A stretch of 15,983 nt of DNA from JAGOSA01 sp043718505 (GCA_043718505.1 JAYSVN010000035.1:1-15983), one strand, 5' to 3'. Counted from the stretch's first letter, positions 6,995-14,451 are shown. The notes: a model not told the origin generated them from the letters alone. Made by a program: numbers and translations.

Positions 6995-8002
6995 ATGACA
7001 TTTCAGGAAGAATTGCTCGAAAAATTAAAAGTTATCAGACCGCATTTCGGAAAACGACTTGTGCGTTTTTTTCTCGTTATAATAATATTGTTCTGCATTG
7101 CGGCGGCCACCCTTATACAGCTTTCAAAACCGCCAAAGGATTTTCCGGTTGGTAAGCTCGTTGAAATTCCACAGGGTATGAGTGTTATTAAAGCCGGTGA
7201 AATGCTCAAAGAAATGCGCATTGTTAAATCGTCAGTAATGTTTCAGACGCTCGTTATTTTCTTTTCAAGCGATAAGGGCGTCCGTTCAGGTTTTTACATT
7301 TTTGATACGCCACAATCAGTCATTACTGTTGCCGACAAACTTTCGTTTGGTCGCTACGGGATAAGTCGTTCAAAAATTACAGTGCCAGAAGGTACAAATT
7401 CAGCTGACATGGCCGATATTTTTGGGGCCGCGCTACCGCGCATGGACAAGGAAGCCTTTCTTTCTCTGGCCAAAGAACATGAGGGTTACTTATTTCCTGA
7501 AACTTATTACTTTTTTGAAACTGCAACAGCCGGTGAAGTTGTTGAAATGCTCATGAATGAATTTCAAACTAAACTTGAGCCTCATTTGGAAGAAATTGCT
7601 GAATCGGGCCATACAGAAAGAGATATTATTACTATGGCCTCTATTATTGAAAAAGAATCCAATGGACGTGATGATCAGGCAATGATTTCTGGTATTCTTT
7701 GGAATCGGATTAAAAAGGGAATGCCGCTTCAGGTTGATGCCACGTACTTATATGTAAATGGTAATGACAAGGCACACTTCACAACGAAGCAGGTTAAGAA
7801 CGATGATTCGCCCTACAACACCTACAAAAATAAAGGACTACCACCCGGACCAATTGGTAATCCTGGTATGCGGGCGATTTTAGCGGCTCTTCGTCCGACT
7901 CCAAATAATTACGTTTTCTATATTCATGACCGTGCCGGCAATGTGCACTATGCCAAAACGTATAGTGAGCACCAGAGGAATATTGCTGATTATCTACAGT
8001 AG
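6995..8002 (+). CDS. mltG: Endolytic murein transglycosylase MltG (YceG family)
   Basis: MltG cuts nascent peptidoglycan glycan strands at the outer face of the membrane and thereby sets strand length. The 335-residue product has a cytoplasmic tail, a membrane anchor at about residues 23-42, a LysM-like segment (IPQGMSVIKAGEMLKEMRIV), and the YceG catalytic domain. The active-site signature ASIIEKES is at 215-222, with E219 aligning best with the catalytic Glu of the family. Further family motifs follow: LQVDATYLY, the SPYNTYKNKGLPPGPIGNPG stretch, and the C-terminal FYIHDRAGNVHYAKTYSEH. Its start lies 17 bases after the TraG-N-like gene, so the two are probably co-transcribed. It ends in TAG, and no clear terminator is visible before the next gene. 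Confidence 0.96.
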   Translation: MTFQEELLEKLKVIRPHFGKRLVRFFLVIIILFCIAAATLIQLSKPPKDFPVGKLVEIPQGMSVIKAGEMLKEMRIVKSSVMFQTLVIFFSSDKGVRSGFYIFDTPQSVITVADKLSFGRYGISRSKITVPEGTNSADMADIFGAALPRMDKEAFLSLAKEHEGYLFPETYYFFETATAGEVVEMLMNEFQTKLEPHLEEIAESGHTERDIITMASIIEKESNGRDDQAMISGILWNRIKKGMPLQVDATYLYVNGNDKAHFTTKQVKNDDSPYNTYKNKGLPPGPIGNPGMRAILAALRPTPNNYVFYIHDRAGNVHYAKTYSEHQRNIADYLQ

Positions 8003-8045
8003 ATTTTTTTGATAGTGGCGATTCCTTTGGCGACTTTTGCATTTT

Positions 8046-8074
8046 TTGACAAAGCTATATTTGTGTGCTAAGGT
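8046..8074 (+). promoter_or_regulatory. Promoter of the orphan gene at 8090
   Basis: A perfect TTGACA (8046-8051) is followed after the ideal 17 bases by an extended -10 element TGCTAAGGT (TGn at 8066-8068, hexamer 8069-8074). The ATG lies 15 bases beyond the hexamer, giving a leader of about 9 A/T bases. Confidence 0.7.
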
Positions 8075-8089
8075 ATATAAAAAATAAAT

Positions 8090-8557
8090 ATGGGAAATAA
8101 AATAATAGCCAGTAAGCCAGCAAATCATACTGAGGGTAAAAATTCTCTAAAGCTTGACTATAAACCAAAAAATAAAACTGAACCTGTAGACATTAAGCGT
8201 ATGGGAACAAATTTCAGAAGCAAAAAAAAGGGTAGCATTAAGTATGCACTCTCAATGCATCACCTAAGGAATATGCTTGATGAAAAACTTATTTCTTCAT
8301 TTGGTGACATACACGAATTAAATATTCATGTAGAAAAATCTGATTGTTTTTGGATCGGTATTGGTATCAAAGTATTTATTTTTGAAGTCGTCAGGTCGCA
8401 AAGGAATGCGAAAAAAGACAGGCCTGCGATAGCCAATGGTTCTGCCATGGAAAAAGAAATGTATCCAGTTATTGTTAAGACAGACACAGGTTATGATAAT
8501 TTTAAATCACAAATCTTGAGTATTATCAAAAAAGCTGGTATCGTAGGTTTGCAGTAA
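8090..8557 (+). CDS. Hypothetical protein, basic N-terminus
   Basis: The 155-residue product belongs to no family that I recognise. The first 55 residues are strongly basic and low in hydrophobics (about one Lys/Arg in four, including FRSKKKG), which suggests a disordered or nucleic-acid/membrane-surface binding tail. The rest looks like a compact alpha/beta domain: a helix (ALSMHHLRNMLDEKLISSF), strands ELNIHVEKSD and FWIGIGIKVFIFEVV, a charged loop, a strand MYPVIVKTD and a C-terminal helix ILSIIKKAGIVG. There is no signal peptide or clear membrane segment. The gene is a closed transcription unit with a near-consensus promoter and a hairpin terminator overlapping its stop codon, which supports its being real. 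Its codon use reads as more AT-rich than that of mltG and mnmA. Confidence 0.75.
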   Translation: MGNKIIASKPANHTEGKNSLKLDYKPKNKTEPVDIKRMGTNFRSKKKGSIKYALSMHHLRNMLDEKLISSFGDIHELNIHVEKSDCFWIGIGIKVFIFEVVRSQRNAKKDRPAIANGSAMEKEMYPVIVKTDTGYDNFKSQILSIIKKAGIVGLQ

Positions 8558-8579
8558 TCCACCGTATGGTGGATTTTTT
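8556..8579 (+). terminator. Intrinsic terminator overlapping the stop of the orphan gene
   Basis: AATCCACC (8556-8563) pairs with GGTGGATT (8568-8575) around the loop GTAT, followed by Ts through 8579. The stem begins within the TAA stop at 8555-8557 and lies 13 bases before the chosen mnmA start. Confidence 0.9.
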
Positions 8580-8592
8580 ATATGTCCAAAAT

Positions 8593-9777
8593 ATGCCCAA
8601 AAAAACTACAAAATTAAAAAGCCGAACATGGAAGCAATCAGCAAAGAAAGAAACAAAAACTGCTATTAAGAAAACTGGCCCAAAAACCGTATTTGTCGGC
8701 CTTTCCGGTGGTGTTGATTCGTCTGTAGCTGCGTACATACTAAAAAAGCAGGGCTACAATGTTGTCGGTGTTTACATGCGAACCTGGCAGCCAGATTTTG
8801 TTGAATGTACCTGGCGTGACGAAAAGCGAGATGCAATGCGTGTAGCTGCCCATCTCGACATTCCTTTTGTTTTTCTCGATGTATCAAAAGAGTATGAGGC
8901 TCTGGTTGCCAAAAAAATGATTAGAGAATACAAAGCAGGCAGGACTCCAAATCCGGACGTGCTTTGCAATAGAGATATTAAGTTCGGTGTTTTTCTCAAA
9001 CATGCGCTTCGACATGGTGCGGACTTTATTGCCACCGGTCACTATGCACATGTATCTCAAGAAAAGCTTAAGAAAAGTGCAAAGGAAAATAAAATAGTTC
9101 ATGTTCTCAGTCGTGGCAAGGATCCGGCCAAAGATCAGGCCTATTTCCTCTGGATGCTTTCTGAAATGGAATTGTCGCATACACTTTTTCCGCTCGGTAA
9201 AATAAAAAAAACTGGAGTGCGTAAACTGGCTACCAAAATTGATTTGCCGACTGCAACCAAAAAAGACAGCCAGGGAATTTGTTTTATCGGGGACATTAAT
9301 ATGAAAGATTTTCTCATGAACTACATTGAGCCGGAACAAGGCGAAGTTTTAAATGAAAGTGAAGAAGTCATCGGTGAACATGACGGTTCTTTTTATTACA
9401 CAATTGGCGAGCGTCATGGTTTCAAAGTTTTTAATCATGCACCAAATGATGGCCCGCTTTATATTTCTTCAAAAAATTCTCAAAAAAATACTCTCACCGT
9501 GTTGTCAGAAAATCCTTTTGAGAAGAACAAGCCGATTTCTGCAAAGACGAATAAATTTTATCTGACCGACACAAATTTCCGACTTTTTATCGATCCGAAG
9601 AAAATCTATACAGTTGAGTCCCGTTACCATGGTGAAAAAGGTACAGCTATGATCCGCCAAATGGCAGGGAATACAGCTGAGGTTATTTTGGTTTCCTCGC
9701 CTGGCCCGACTGTTTCTGGGCAATCTCTGGTTGTCTACGATAAGAATGTTTGTGTCGGAGGGGGAGTTATTGGGTAG
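8593..9777 (+). CDS. mnmA: tRNA-specific 2-thiouridylase MnmA
   Basis: MnmA adds sulfur to U34 of tRNA-Lys, -Glu and -Gln anticodons using ATP and a relayed persulfide. The PP-loop SGGVDSS is at residues 38-44. The catalytic pair matches D122 and C125 in NPDVLCNR, and the second cysteine is C230 in DSQGICFIG. The C-terminal beta-barrel regions are present, with FYYTIGERHGF and LYISSKN. An ATG at 8566 is in frame but lies inside the terminator loop of the preceding gene, so the ATG at 8593 is preferred. That gives 394 residues. An unusual lysine-rich extension of about 30 residues precedes the PP-loop domain, and no later in-frame ATG could remove it. The stop is TAG, followed by a terminator. 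Confidence 0.95.
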   Translation: MPKKTTKLKSRTWKQSAKKETKTAIKKTGPKTVFVGLSGGVDSSVAAYILKKQGYNVVGVYMRTWQPDFVECTWRDEKRDAMRVAAHLDIPFVFLDVSKEYEALVAKKMIREYKAGRTPNPDVLCNRDIKFGVFLKHALRHGADFIATGHYAHVSQEKLKKSAKENKIVHVLSRGKDPAKDQAYFLWMLSEMELSHTLFPLGKIKKTGVRKLATKIDLPTATKKDSQGICFIGDINMKDFLMNYIEPEQGEVLNESEEVIGEHDGSFYYTIGERHGFKVFNHAPNDGPLYISSKNSQKNTLTVLSENPFEKNKPISAKTNKFYLTDTNFRLFIDPKKIYTVESRYHGEKGTAMIRQMAGNTAEVILVSSPGPTVSGQSLVVYDKNVCVGGGVIG

Positions 9778-9784
9778 ATATATG

Positions 9785-9815
9785 AGAGGTGAGGAATTCA
9801 CACCTCTGTTTTTTT
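9785..9815 (+). terminator. Intrinsic terminator of mnmA
   Basis: AGAGGTG (9785-9791) pairs with CACCTCT (9801-9807) around a 9-base loop, followed after one G by seven Ts (9809-9815). Confidence 0.88.
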
Positions 9816-9868
9816 ATTTTGTAATATAAAATTAACATTTTCTTTAAGGAAATTTTATGTATTGGGCG

Positions 9869-9874
9869 TATAAT
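9869..9874 (+). promoter_or_regulatory. -10 element predicting a leaderless transcript for the coiled-coil gene
   Basis: A perfect TATAAT ends 6 bases before the ATG at 9881. It lies inside the longer open frame that begins at 9857, which argues for 9881 as the true start. No clear -35 hexamer is seen at the usual distance. Confidence 0.55.
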
Positions 9875-9880
9875 TTGCAT

Positions 9881-10225
9881 ATGCCGGAGATAATAGAGTT
9901 AAAAATCGATAAAATCGAAAAGATTGTAACTGAAATGGCAAAAAGCTTCAGCTCACTAATCGATCAGATTTCAATAATAAAAGATGATGTCGCAGGACTC
10001 AAATCAGATGTCTCAGAATTAAAAACAGATGTCTCAGAATTAAAAACTGACATGACTGACGTAAAATCTGATGCTAAATCATTTAGACAAGAGTTTAATG
10101 AGCGTTTTGACGGACTAGAAGAAATGGTGCAAATTTTCTTTTTAGAAATTCCACCCCGTCTTGATAATCACGATGAACGTTTAGAGATTTTAGAAAAAAG
10201 GTTTACAATGTCTAAGCCAGCTTAA
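9881..10225 (+). CDS. Small coiled-coil protein, function unknown
   Basis: The 114-residue product (from the ATG at 9881) is almost wholly helical and charged, with a strong heptad pattern at about residues 5-80. Four consecutive 7-residue units, SDVSELK / TDVSELK / TDMTDVK / SDAKSFR, lie near residues 42-69. The C-terminal third (FFLEIPPRLDNHDERLEILEKRF) forms a second helix. It has no membrane segment, signal peptide or enzyme motif. The alternative ATG at 9857 would add eight residues but has the TATAAT of the predicted promoter within it. The gene sits 13 bases before the MgtC-family gene and may share its transcript. Proteins of this type act as oligomerisation scaffolds or tethers. I cannot assign a role. 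Confidence 0.75.
   Translation: MPEIIELKIDKIEKIVTEMAKSFSSLIDQISIIKDDVAGLKSDVSELKTDVSELKTDMTDVKSDAKSFRQEFNERFDGLEEMVQIFFLEIPPRLDNHDERLEILEKRFTMSKPA
10005..10046 (+). repeat. Perfect tandem duplication of a 21-base (7-codon) unit
   Basis: The unit cagatgtctcagaattaaaa plus one further a occurs twice in direct succession, at 10005-10025 and 10026-10046, with no differences. Each unit encodes one heptad (DVSELKT), so copy-number change would keep both the frame and the coiled-coil register. Confidence 0.9.
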
Positions 10226-10238
10226 TATACGTTTACAT

Positions 10239-10733
10239 ATGGATCTTACTTCGACATTTTCATACGACATTTTTCTTCGCTTAGCAGTTGCCATGCTGCT
10301 TGGACTTGCTATTGGTGCTGAGCGTATTTACGCGCACAAAGCTGCCGGTATGCGCACATATTCTATGGTTGCCATGGGCTCGGCGCTATTTGTCGTTATT
10401 TCTCAGGTTGTATCGGCAGCCTATCTTACCGACATCTCCGCCTTTGATCCTCTTCGCATGGCCAGCCAAATTATTGTCGGCGTTGGATTTCTCGGGACAG
10501 GACTCATTATTTACAAAGATGATAAAATTTCCGGTATCACGACAGCTAGTGGTCTATGGGTTTCTGCCGGCATCGGTATGGCCGCAGGATTTGGACTATA
10601 CGGTCTTGCAATCATGACCACCCTCATTACTCTTTTTATTTTTATTGTCATTTGGATTGTCGAGGAACGCTTCAAACATACATTTGAAGAGCACGACAAA
10701 AAGAAGGACTCAAAAAATATTTCAGAAAGATAA
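10239..10733 (+). CDS. MgtC/SapB family membrane protein
   Basis: The 164-residue product has the MgtC-family N-terminal membrane domain: GAERIYAHKAAGMRTYSMVAMGSAL after the first membrane segment (the GxERxxxxKxAGxRT signature), then IIVGVGFLGTGLII, then ISGITTASGLWVSAGIGMAAG. Four or five hydrophobic segments span about residues 10-145, and a charged cytoplasmic tail (EERFKHTFEEHDKKK) ends it. The separate C-terminal ACT-like domain of longer MgtC proteins is absent, as in SapB-type short members. MgtC proteins help cells cope with low magnesium and in pathogens modulate the F1Fo ATPase. Which role applies here is unknown. The start is 13 bases after the coiled-coil gene, so co-transcription is likely. 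Confidence 0.92.
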   Translation: MDLTSTFSYDIFLRLAVAMLLGLAIGAERIYAHKAAGMRTYSMVAMGSALFVVISQVVSAAYLTDISAFDPLRMASQIIVGVGFLGTGLIIYKDDKISGITTASGLWVSAGIGMAAGFGLYGLAIMTTLITLFIFIVIWIVEERFKHTFEEHDKKKDSKNISER

Positions 10734-10777
10734 GAGATAATTAATCGAAGTTTTTTAAGACCCACAGACAGGAAATT

Positions 10778-10800
10778 CCGCCCAAAGTAGGCGGTTTTTT
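10778..10800 (+). terminator. Probable intrinsic terminator of the MgtC-family gene
   Basis: CCGCC (10778-10782) pairs with GGCGG (10790-10794) around a 7-base loop and is followed immediately by six Ts (10795-10800). The stem is short but all G-C. Confidence 0.75.
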
Positions 10801-10813
10801 ATTTTGCTAAATA

Positions 10814-10822
10814 TGCTATAGT
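10814..10822 (+). promoter_or_regulatory. Extended -10 promoter of pepF-alaS
   Basis: TGCTATAGT (hexamer TATAGT 10817-10822) ends 10 bases before the pepF ATG, giving a predicted leader of 3-4 bases. The element and the following TTTTCCAA closely resemble the frr promoter (TGCTATACT then TTCCAA). Confidence 0.55.
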
Positions 10823-10832
10823 TTTCCAATAT

Positions 10833-12608
10833 ATGACCGTAAAAACCAAATGGAATCTGGGCTTAATGTATGGCTCACCAACTGATCCAAAAATTGAAAA
10901 AGATGTCACGGCAATAGAGCGAGGATATGCTGCTTTTCAAAAAAAGTATGTGACAAAACGAAGTTACCTTACTGACGAGAAGAAATTACTCGCTGCACTC
11001 AAAGATTATGAAAAGCTTGAAGCCATGCCTAATCCTTTGGTCTATTTCCGTCTTTTTCTTGATATTAATGGTGGCCATGCGGAAGCCGAAGCTGCGAGCA
11101 ATAGAATCAACCAGCGTCTTACAAAGGGTGTCAATAAAATTATTTTTTTCCGTCTTTCTTTAGCAAATGTACCTAAAAATAAGCAGAAAGCATTTCTAGT
11201 CAGCAAAAAATTAGCAGGTTTTAATTATTTTCTCGAAAGGATTTTTGTAATGAGCAAATACAATTTGACTGAGCCTGAAGAAAAAATAATGAATGTTAAA
11301 AGGCTGACATCCCGAGAGAAATGGATTGAAGGTCAGGAAAAATTGCTCGGCAAGCAAACTATTAATTTTAAAAATAAAGAAATGCCGATTGCTGAAGCTT
11401 TGAGTAAGGTCAGAGAATTACCAACCGGTGACCGACGAGTACTCCATAAAATTATTATGGAAAGGTATAAATCACTCAGTGATTTTGCCGAAAGTGAAAT
11501 GAACGCTATTGTCACAGATAAAAAAATTAATGACGAATTAAGAGGCTATGCGAAACCATATAGTGCAACTATTCTGGGTTATCAAAATGACGAGAAAGCT
11601 ATTGAATCATTGGTAAAGACAGTGACAAAACACTTTAAAATAAGTCACCGGTACTATAAGCTCAAGAGCAAAATGCTTTCTTTGTCAAAAATGAGTTATG
11701 CAGACCGTGGTGTGAGTGTCGGAAAAACTACTAAAAAGGTTCCCTTTGATGAGGGGGTAAAGCTAGTACAAAATGCCTTCTCTAAACTTGGCAAAGAATA
11801 CGAAGAAGTTTTTTTGAGCTATCTCAAAAATGGACAGATCGATGTTTTTCCAAAAAAAGGTAAAAAAAGCGGAGCATATTGCTGGAGCAATACTAACTTG
11901 CCGACATATGTTTTTCTCAATTACACTGATACTCTCGATTCTGTCTCAACACTTGCTCACGAAATGGGCCACGCTATTCACGGAGAATTTTCAAAAGTGC
12001 AATCGATAATTTATCAAGGTCATACAATTTCTGTTGCCGAAGTCGCCAGTACGCTTTTTGAAAACTTCGCTTTTGAAGAAGTCTTGAAAACACTTTCAGA
12101 TACCGAAAAAATTATTGCGCTCAATGATCGCATAACAGATGACATTCAGACTATTTTCCGCCAAATAGCTCTCTTTAATTTTGAAGTTGAAATGCACATG
12201 ACAATCAGAAAGAAAGGAGCCATGCCAAAAGAAGATATTGCTGCTCTCATGAACAACCATATGCAAAGCTACCTTGGTCCTACATTTAAAATGAATGAAG
12301 AAGACGGCTACTTCTTCGTGACCTGGTCACATATCCGCCGCTTTTTCTATGTCTATTCATATGCATACGGCCAGCTCATTTCAAAAGCCTTGTATAAAAA
12401 ATACCAGCAGGATCCGAAGTATCTTAAAAAAATTGAGCAATTTCTGAGTGCCGGAGAAACCAAGAGTCCGGAGAATATTTTTAAAGATATTGGTATTGAT
12501 ACTTCGAAGCCAGCATTTTTTGAAGCAGGTTTAAAAAGTATCGGAGATGATATTTCTCGCCTAGAAAAATTAATTAAGAATTCTAAAAAAGTCTCAAAGA
12601 AAAAATAA
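10833..12608 (+). CDS. pepF: Oligoendopeptidase F (family M3 zinc metallopeptidase)
   Basis: PepF-type enzymes are cytoplasmic zinc peptidases that degrade short peptides. The 591-residue product has the usual length of about 560-600. The zinc motif HEMGH is at residues 376-380 with E377 catalytic. The third zinc ligand is E403 in SVAEVASTLFEN, 27 residues after the first His, which is the correct spacing for the family. The N-terminal helical half begins with the typical KWNLGLMYGSPTDPKIEKD. The C-terminal part has FFYVYSYAYGQLISKALYKK and the ending FLSAGETKSPENIFKDIGID, both usual for PepF. There is no signal peptide. alaS begins one base after its stop, so the two form an operon. Confidence 0.96.
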   Translation: MTVKTKWNLGLMYGSPTDPKIEKDVTAIERGYAAFQKKYVTKRSYLTDEKKLLAALKDYEKLEAMPNPLVYFRLFLDINGGHAEAEAASNRINQRLTKGVNKIIFFRLSLANVPKNKQKAFLVSKKLAGFNYFLERIFVMSKYNLTEPEEKIMNVKRLTSREKWIEGQEKLLGKQTINFKNKEMPIAEALSKVRELPTGDRRVLHKIIMERYKSLSDFAESEMNAIVTDKKINDELRGYAKPYSATILGYQNDEKAIESLVKTVTKHFKISHRYYKLKSKMLSLSKMSYADRGVSVGKTTKKVPFDEGVKLVQNAFSKLGKEYEEVFLSYLKNGQIDVFPKKGKKSGAYCWSNTNLPTYVFLNYTDTLDSVSTLAHEMGHAIHGEFSKVQSIIYQGHTISVAEVASTLFENFAFEEVLKTLSDTEKIIALNDRITDDIQTIFRQIALFNFEVEMHMTIRKKGAMPKEDIAALMNNHMQSYLGPTFKMNEEDGYFFVTWSHIRRFFYVYSYAYGQLISKALYKKYQQDPKYLKKIEQFLSAGETKSPENIFKDIGIDTSKPAFFEAGLKSIGDDISRLEKLIKNSKKVSKKK

Positions 12609-12609
12609 C

Positions 12610-14400
12610 ATGCAATCAAACGAAATCCGAAAACGATACCTGGCATTTTTTGAGAAACGGGGACATAAGGTTCTTCCTTCGGCTTCTCTCGTACCTGCGA
12701 ACGATCCGTCCGTGCTCTTTAATACTGCCGGCATGCAGCCGCTCGTCCCATATCTCCTTGGTGCACCACACCCGGCCGGTAAGCGTCTGGTCAATATACA
12801 GAAATGCGTTCGCACGGGGGATCTTGATGATATTGGCGACAATAGACACCATTCTTTTTTTGAAATGATGGGTAATTGGTCGCTCGGAGATTATTTTAAA
12901 GAGGACGCCATCAAGTGGAGTTACGAATTTTTGACCAATGGCGATAGCGCGGGGGAAGGAGACAAAGGTCTTGGGCTTGATATCAATAGACTTTACTTTA
13001 CGTGTTTTGAGGGAGATGAAAATGCGCCGGCTGACAATGAGTCTGCCGAAATTTGGAAATCACTTGGTGTGCCTGCCTCGCGTATATATTTTCTCAGCGC
13101 AGAGGACAATTGGTGGAGCCCGGGGGAGAATGGCCCGTGCGGACCTGATACGGAAATGTTTTATGATACTATCGGCAAACTTTCCGAAATGAGTAAAGAA
13201 GAATTTGTGGCTGCTGTTAACCGGGAGGATGTTATTGAAATTTGGAATGATGTTTTTATGGAATACGAGAAAAAAGACGGCAAGGTTATCGGCAAGCTCG
13301 CAATGAAAAATGTCGATACTGGTGCCGGACTTGAGCGTATGACAGCTGTTATCCAAGGCAAAAAGACGGCATATGACACAGATATTTTCGAAACTATTTT
13401 TGGCAAACTTGATGAGTTTTCGCCCGATAATAATAGTGTAGAAGAAAATAGAGAAGAAATTATAAAAGCCAAACGCATAGTTGCAGACCATGTCCGCACC
13501 GCCGTTTTTATGATTGCAGATGGTGTTGCCCCTTCGAATACCGATCGTGGCTATGTTTTGCGTCGTTTACTTCGTCGTGCGGTTAGATATGCTGATGTTC
13601 TCGGCTTCAAACATGGCTCGCTCTTTTGGATCGCTGAAGTAGTTATAGAAAAGTTTAATGAAATTTATGGAAATCTTGAGACTGAGCGGGAAAAAATTAA
13701 GAAAGAAATTGACGGCGAGGAAAGTAAATTCCGCGAAACACTTGAACGCGGCATGAAGGAATTTACCAAAGGCACAGATCCTTTTACTCTTTTTACGACA
13801 TATGGTTTTCCAATTGAGCTCACCGAAGAATTAGCAAAGGAAAAAGGCGAAACAGTCGATCGCGCAGATTTTGACGCAAAAATGAAAGAGCATCAAAAAC
13901 TTTCTCAAACAGCGTCCGCCGGCATGTTCAAAGGCGGCCTAGCAAATACAAATGAAGCCACTATAAAATTACATACCGCACACCACCTGCTACTTGCGGC
14001 GCTCCAGCAAGTCCTTGGTTCATCAGTTAAGCAGCGCGGCTCAAATATCACCGAAGAACGCCTCCGCATTGATTTTTCTTTTGATCGTAAGATGACAGAA
14101 GATGAAAAAATAAAAACTGAGCAAATCATTAACGATGCTATCAAGCATAACTATAAAGTCATTCGTCGCGAAATGCCGCGTGAAGAAGCTGAAAAGTTGG
14201 GCGCTGAAATGGAATTTGGAGCAAAGTACGGCGATATAGTCAGCGTCTACTTTATAGAAGATGAAAATGGTAATCACATATCAAAAGAATTCTGCGGCGG
14301 ACCACACGTGGAACACACAGGCGTGCTTGGCAATTTCAAAATTCAGAAAGAAGAAGCGAGCTCGCAGGGAATTCGTCGCATCAAGGCAATACTGCAATAA
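12610..14400 (+). CDS. alaS: Alanine--tRNA ligase, short form
   Basis: This enzyme charges tRNA-Ala. Class II motif 1 (FNTAGMQPLVPYLLG), motif 2 (RTGDLDDIGDNRHHSFFEMMG) and motif 3 (VDTGAGLERMTAV) are intact, followed by the tRNA-recognition helices. The editing core has HTAHH at 455-459 (HxxxH) and CGGPH at 562-566 (CxxxH), so the metal site is complete. The length of 596 residues is far below the usual 870 or so. The protein ends just after the editing core (SSQGIRRIKAIL), so the C-Ala/DHHA1 part is absent. The beta-barrel segment that normally separates FKGGL (440-444) from HTATH, with its TPFYAESGGQ motif, is also missing. Both losses are clean and in frame. The gene starts one base after pepF, and no clear terminator follows. 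Confidence 0.96.
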   Translation: MQSNEIRKRYLAFFEKRGHKVLPSASLVPANDPSVLFNTAGMQPLVPYLLGAPHPAGKRLVNIQKCVRTGDLDDIGDNRHHSFFEMMGNWSLGDYFKEDAIKWSYEFLTNGDSAGEGDKGLGLDINRLYFTCFEGDENAPADNESAEIWKSLGVPASRIYFLSAEDNWWSPGENGPCGPDTEMFYDTIGKLSEMSKEEFVAAVNREDVIEIWNDVFMEYEKKDGKVIGKLAMKNVDTGAGLERMTAVIQGKKTAYDTDIFETIFGKLDEFSPDNNSVEENREEIIKAKRIVADHVRTAVFMIADGVAPSNTDRGYVLRRLLRRAVRYADVLGFKHGSLFWIAEVVIEKFNEIYGNLETEREKIKKEIDGEESKFRETLERGMKEFTKGTDPFTLFTTYGFPIELTEELAKEKGETVDRADFDAKMKEHQKLSQTASAGMFKGGLANTNEATIKLHTAHHLLLAALQQVLGSSVKQRGSNITEERLRIDFSFDRKMTEDEKIKTEQIINDAIKHNYKVIRREMPREEAEKLGAEMEFGAKYGDIVSVYFIEDENGNHISKEFCGGPHVEHTGVLGNFKIQKEEASSQGIRRIKAILQ

Positions 14401-14445
14401 AAATTTTATTTCCCCAAAACATTCCTCCAAAAAACCTACATATAG

Positions 14446-14451
14446 TATACT
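14446..14451 (+). promoter_or_regulatory. -10 element of the FtsA/PilM-like gene
   Basis: TATACT ends 9 bases before the ATG at 14461, in the 60-base gap after alaS. A leader of a few bases is predicted. No convincing -35 element is visible. Confidence 0.5.

Noticed and set aside
6970..6995. TraG-N-like gene being a frameshifted piece of a longer ATPase gene
   Set aside because: Only 17 bases separate it from mltG and no P-loop or ATPase remnant lies in any frame nearby. A stand-alone short protein fits better.
8014..8036. Repeated TGGCGA after mltG as a terminator or operator
   Set aside because: The two copies are direct, not inverted, and only six bases long. No hairpin with a T-run forms.
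8566..8592. Longer mnmA beginning at ATG 8566
   Set aside because: This start lies in the loop of the preceding terminator hairpin, and its first codons are made of the stem and T-run. The ATG at 8593 is outside the hairpin.
9857..9880. Longer coiled-coil protein beginning at ATG 9857
   Set aside because: A perfect TATAAT lies within these eight codons and ends 6 bases before ATG 9881, so the message would start too late to include 9857.
14399..14413. AATAAAAATTTTATT after alaS as a terminator
   Set aside because: It is an A/T-only palindrome with no loop, no G-C pairs and no proper T-run, so termination cannot be supported.
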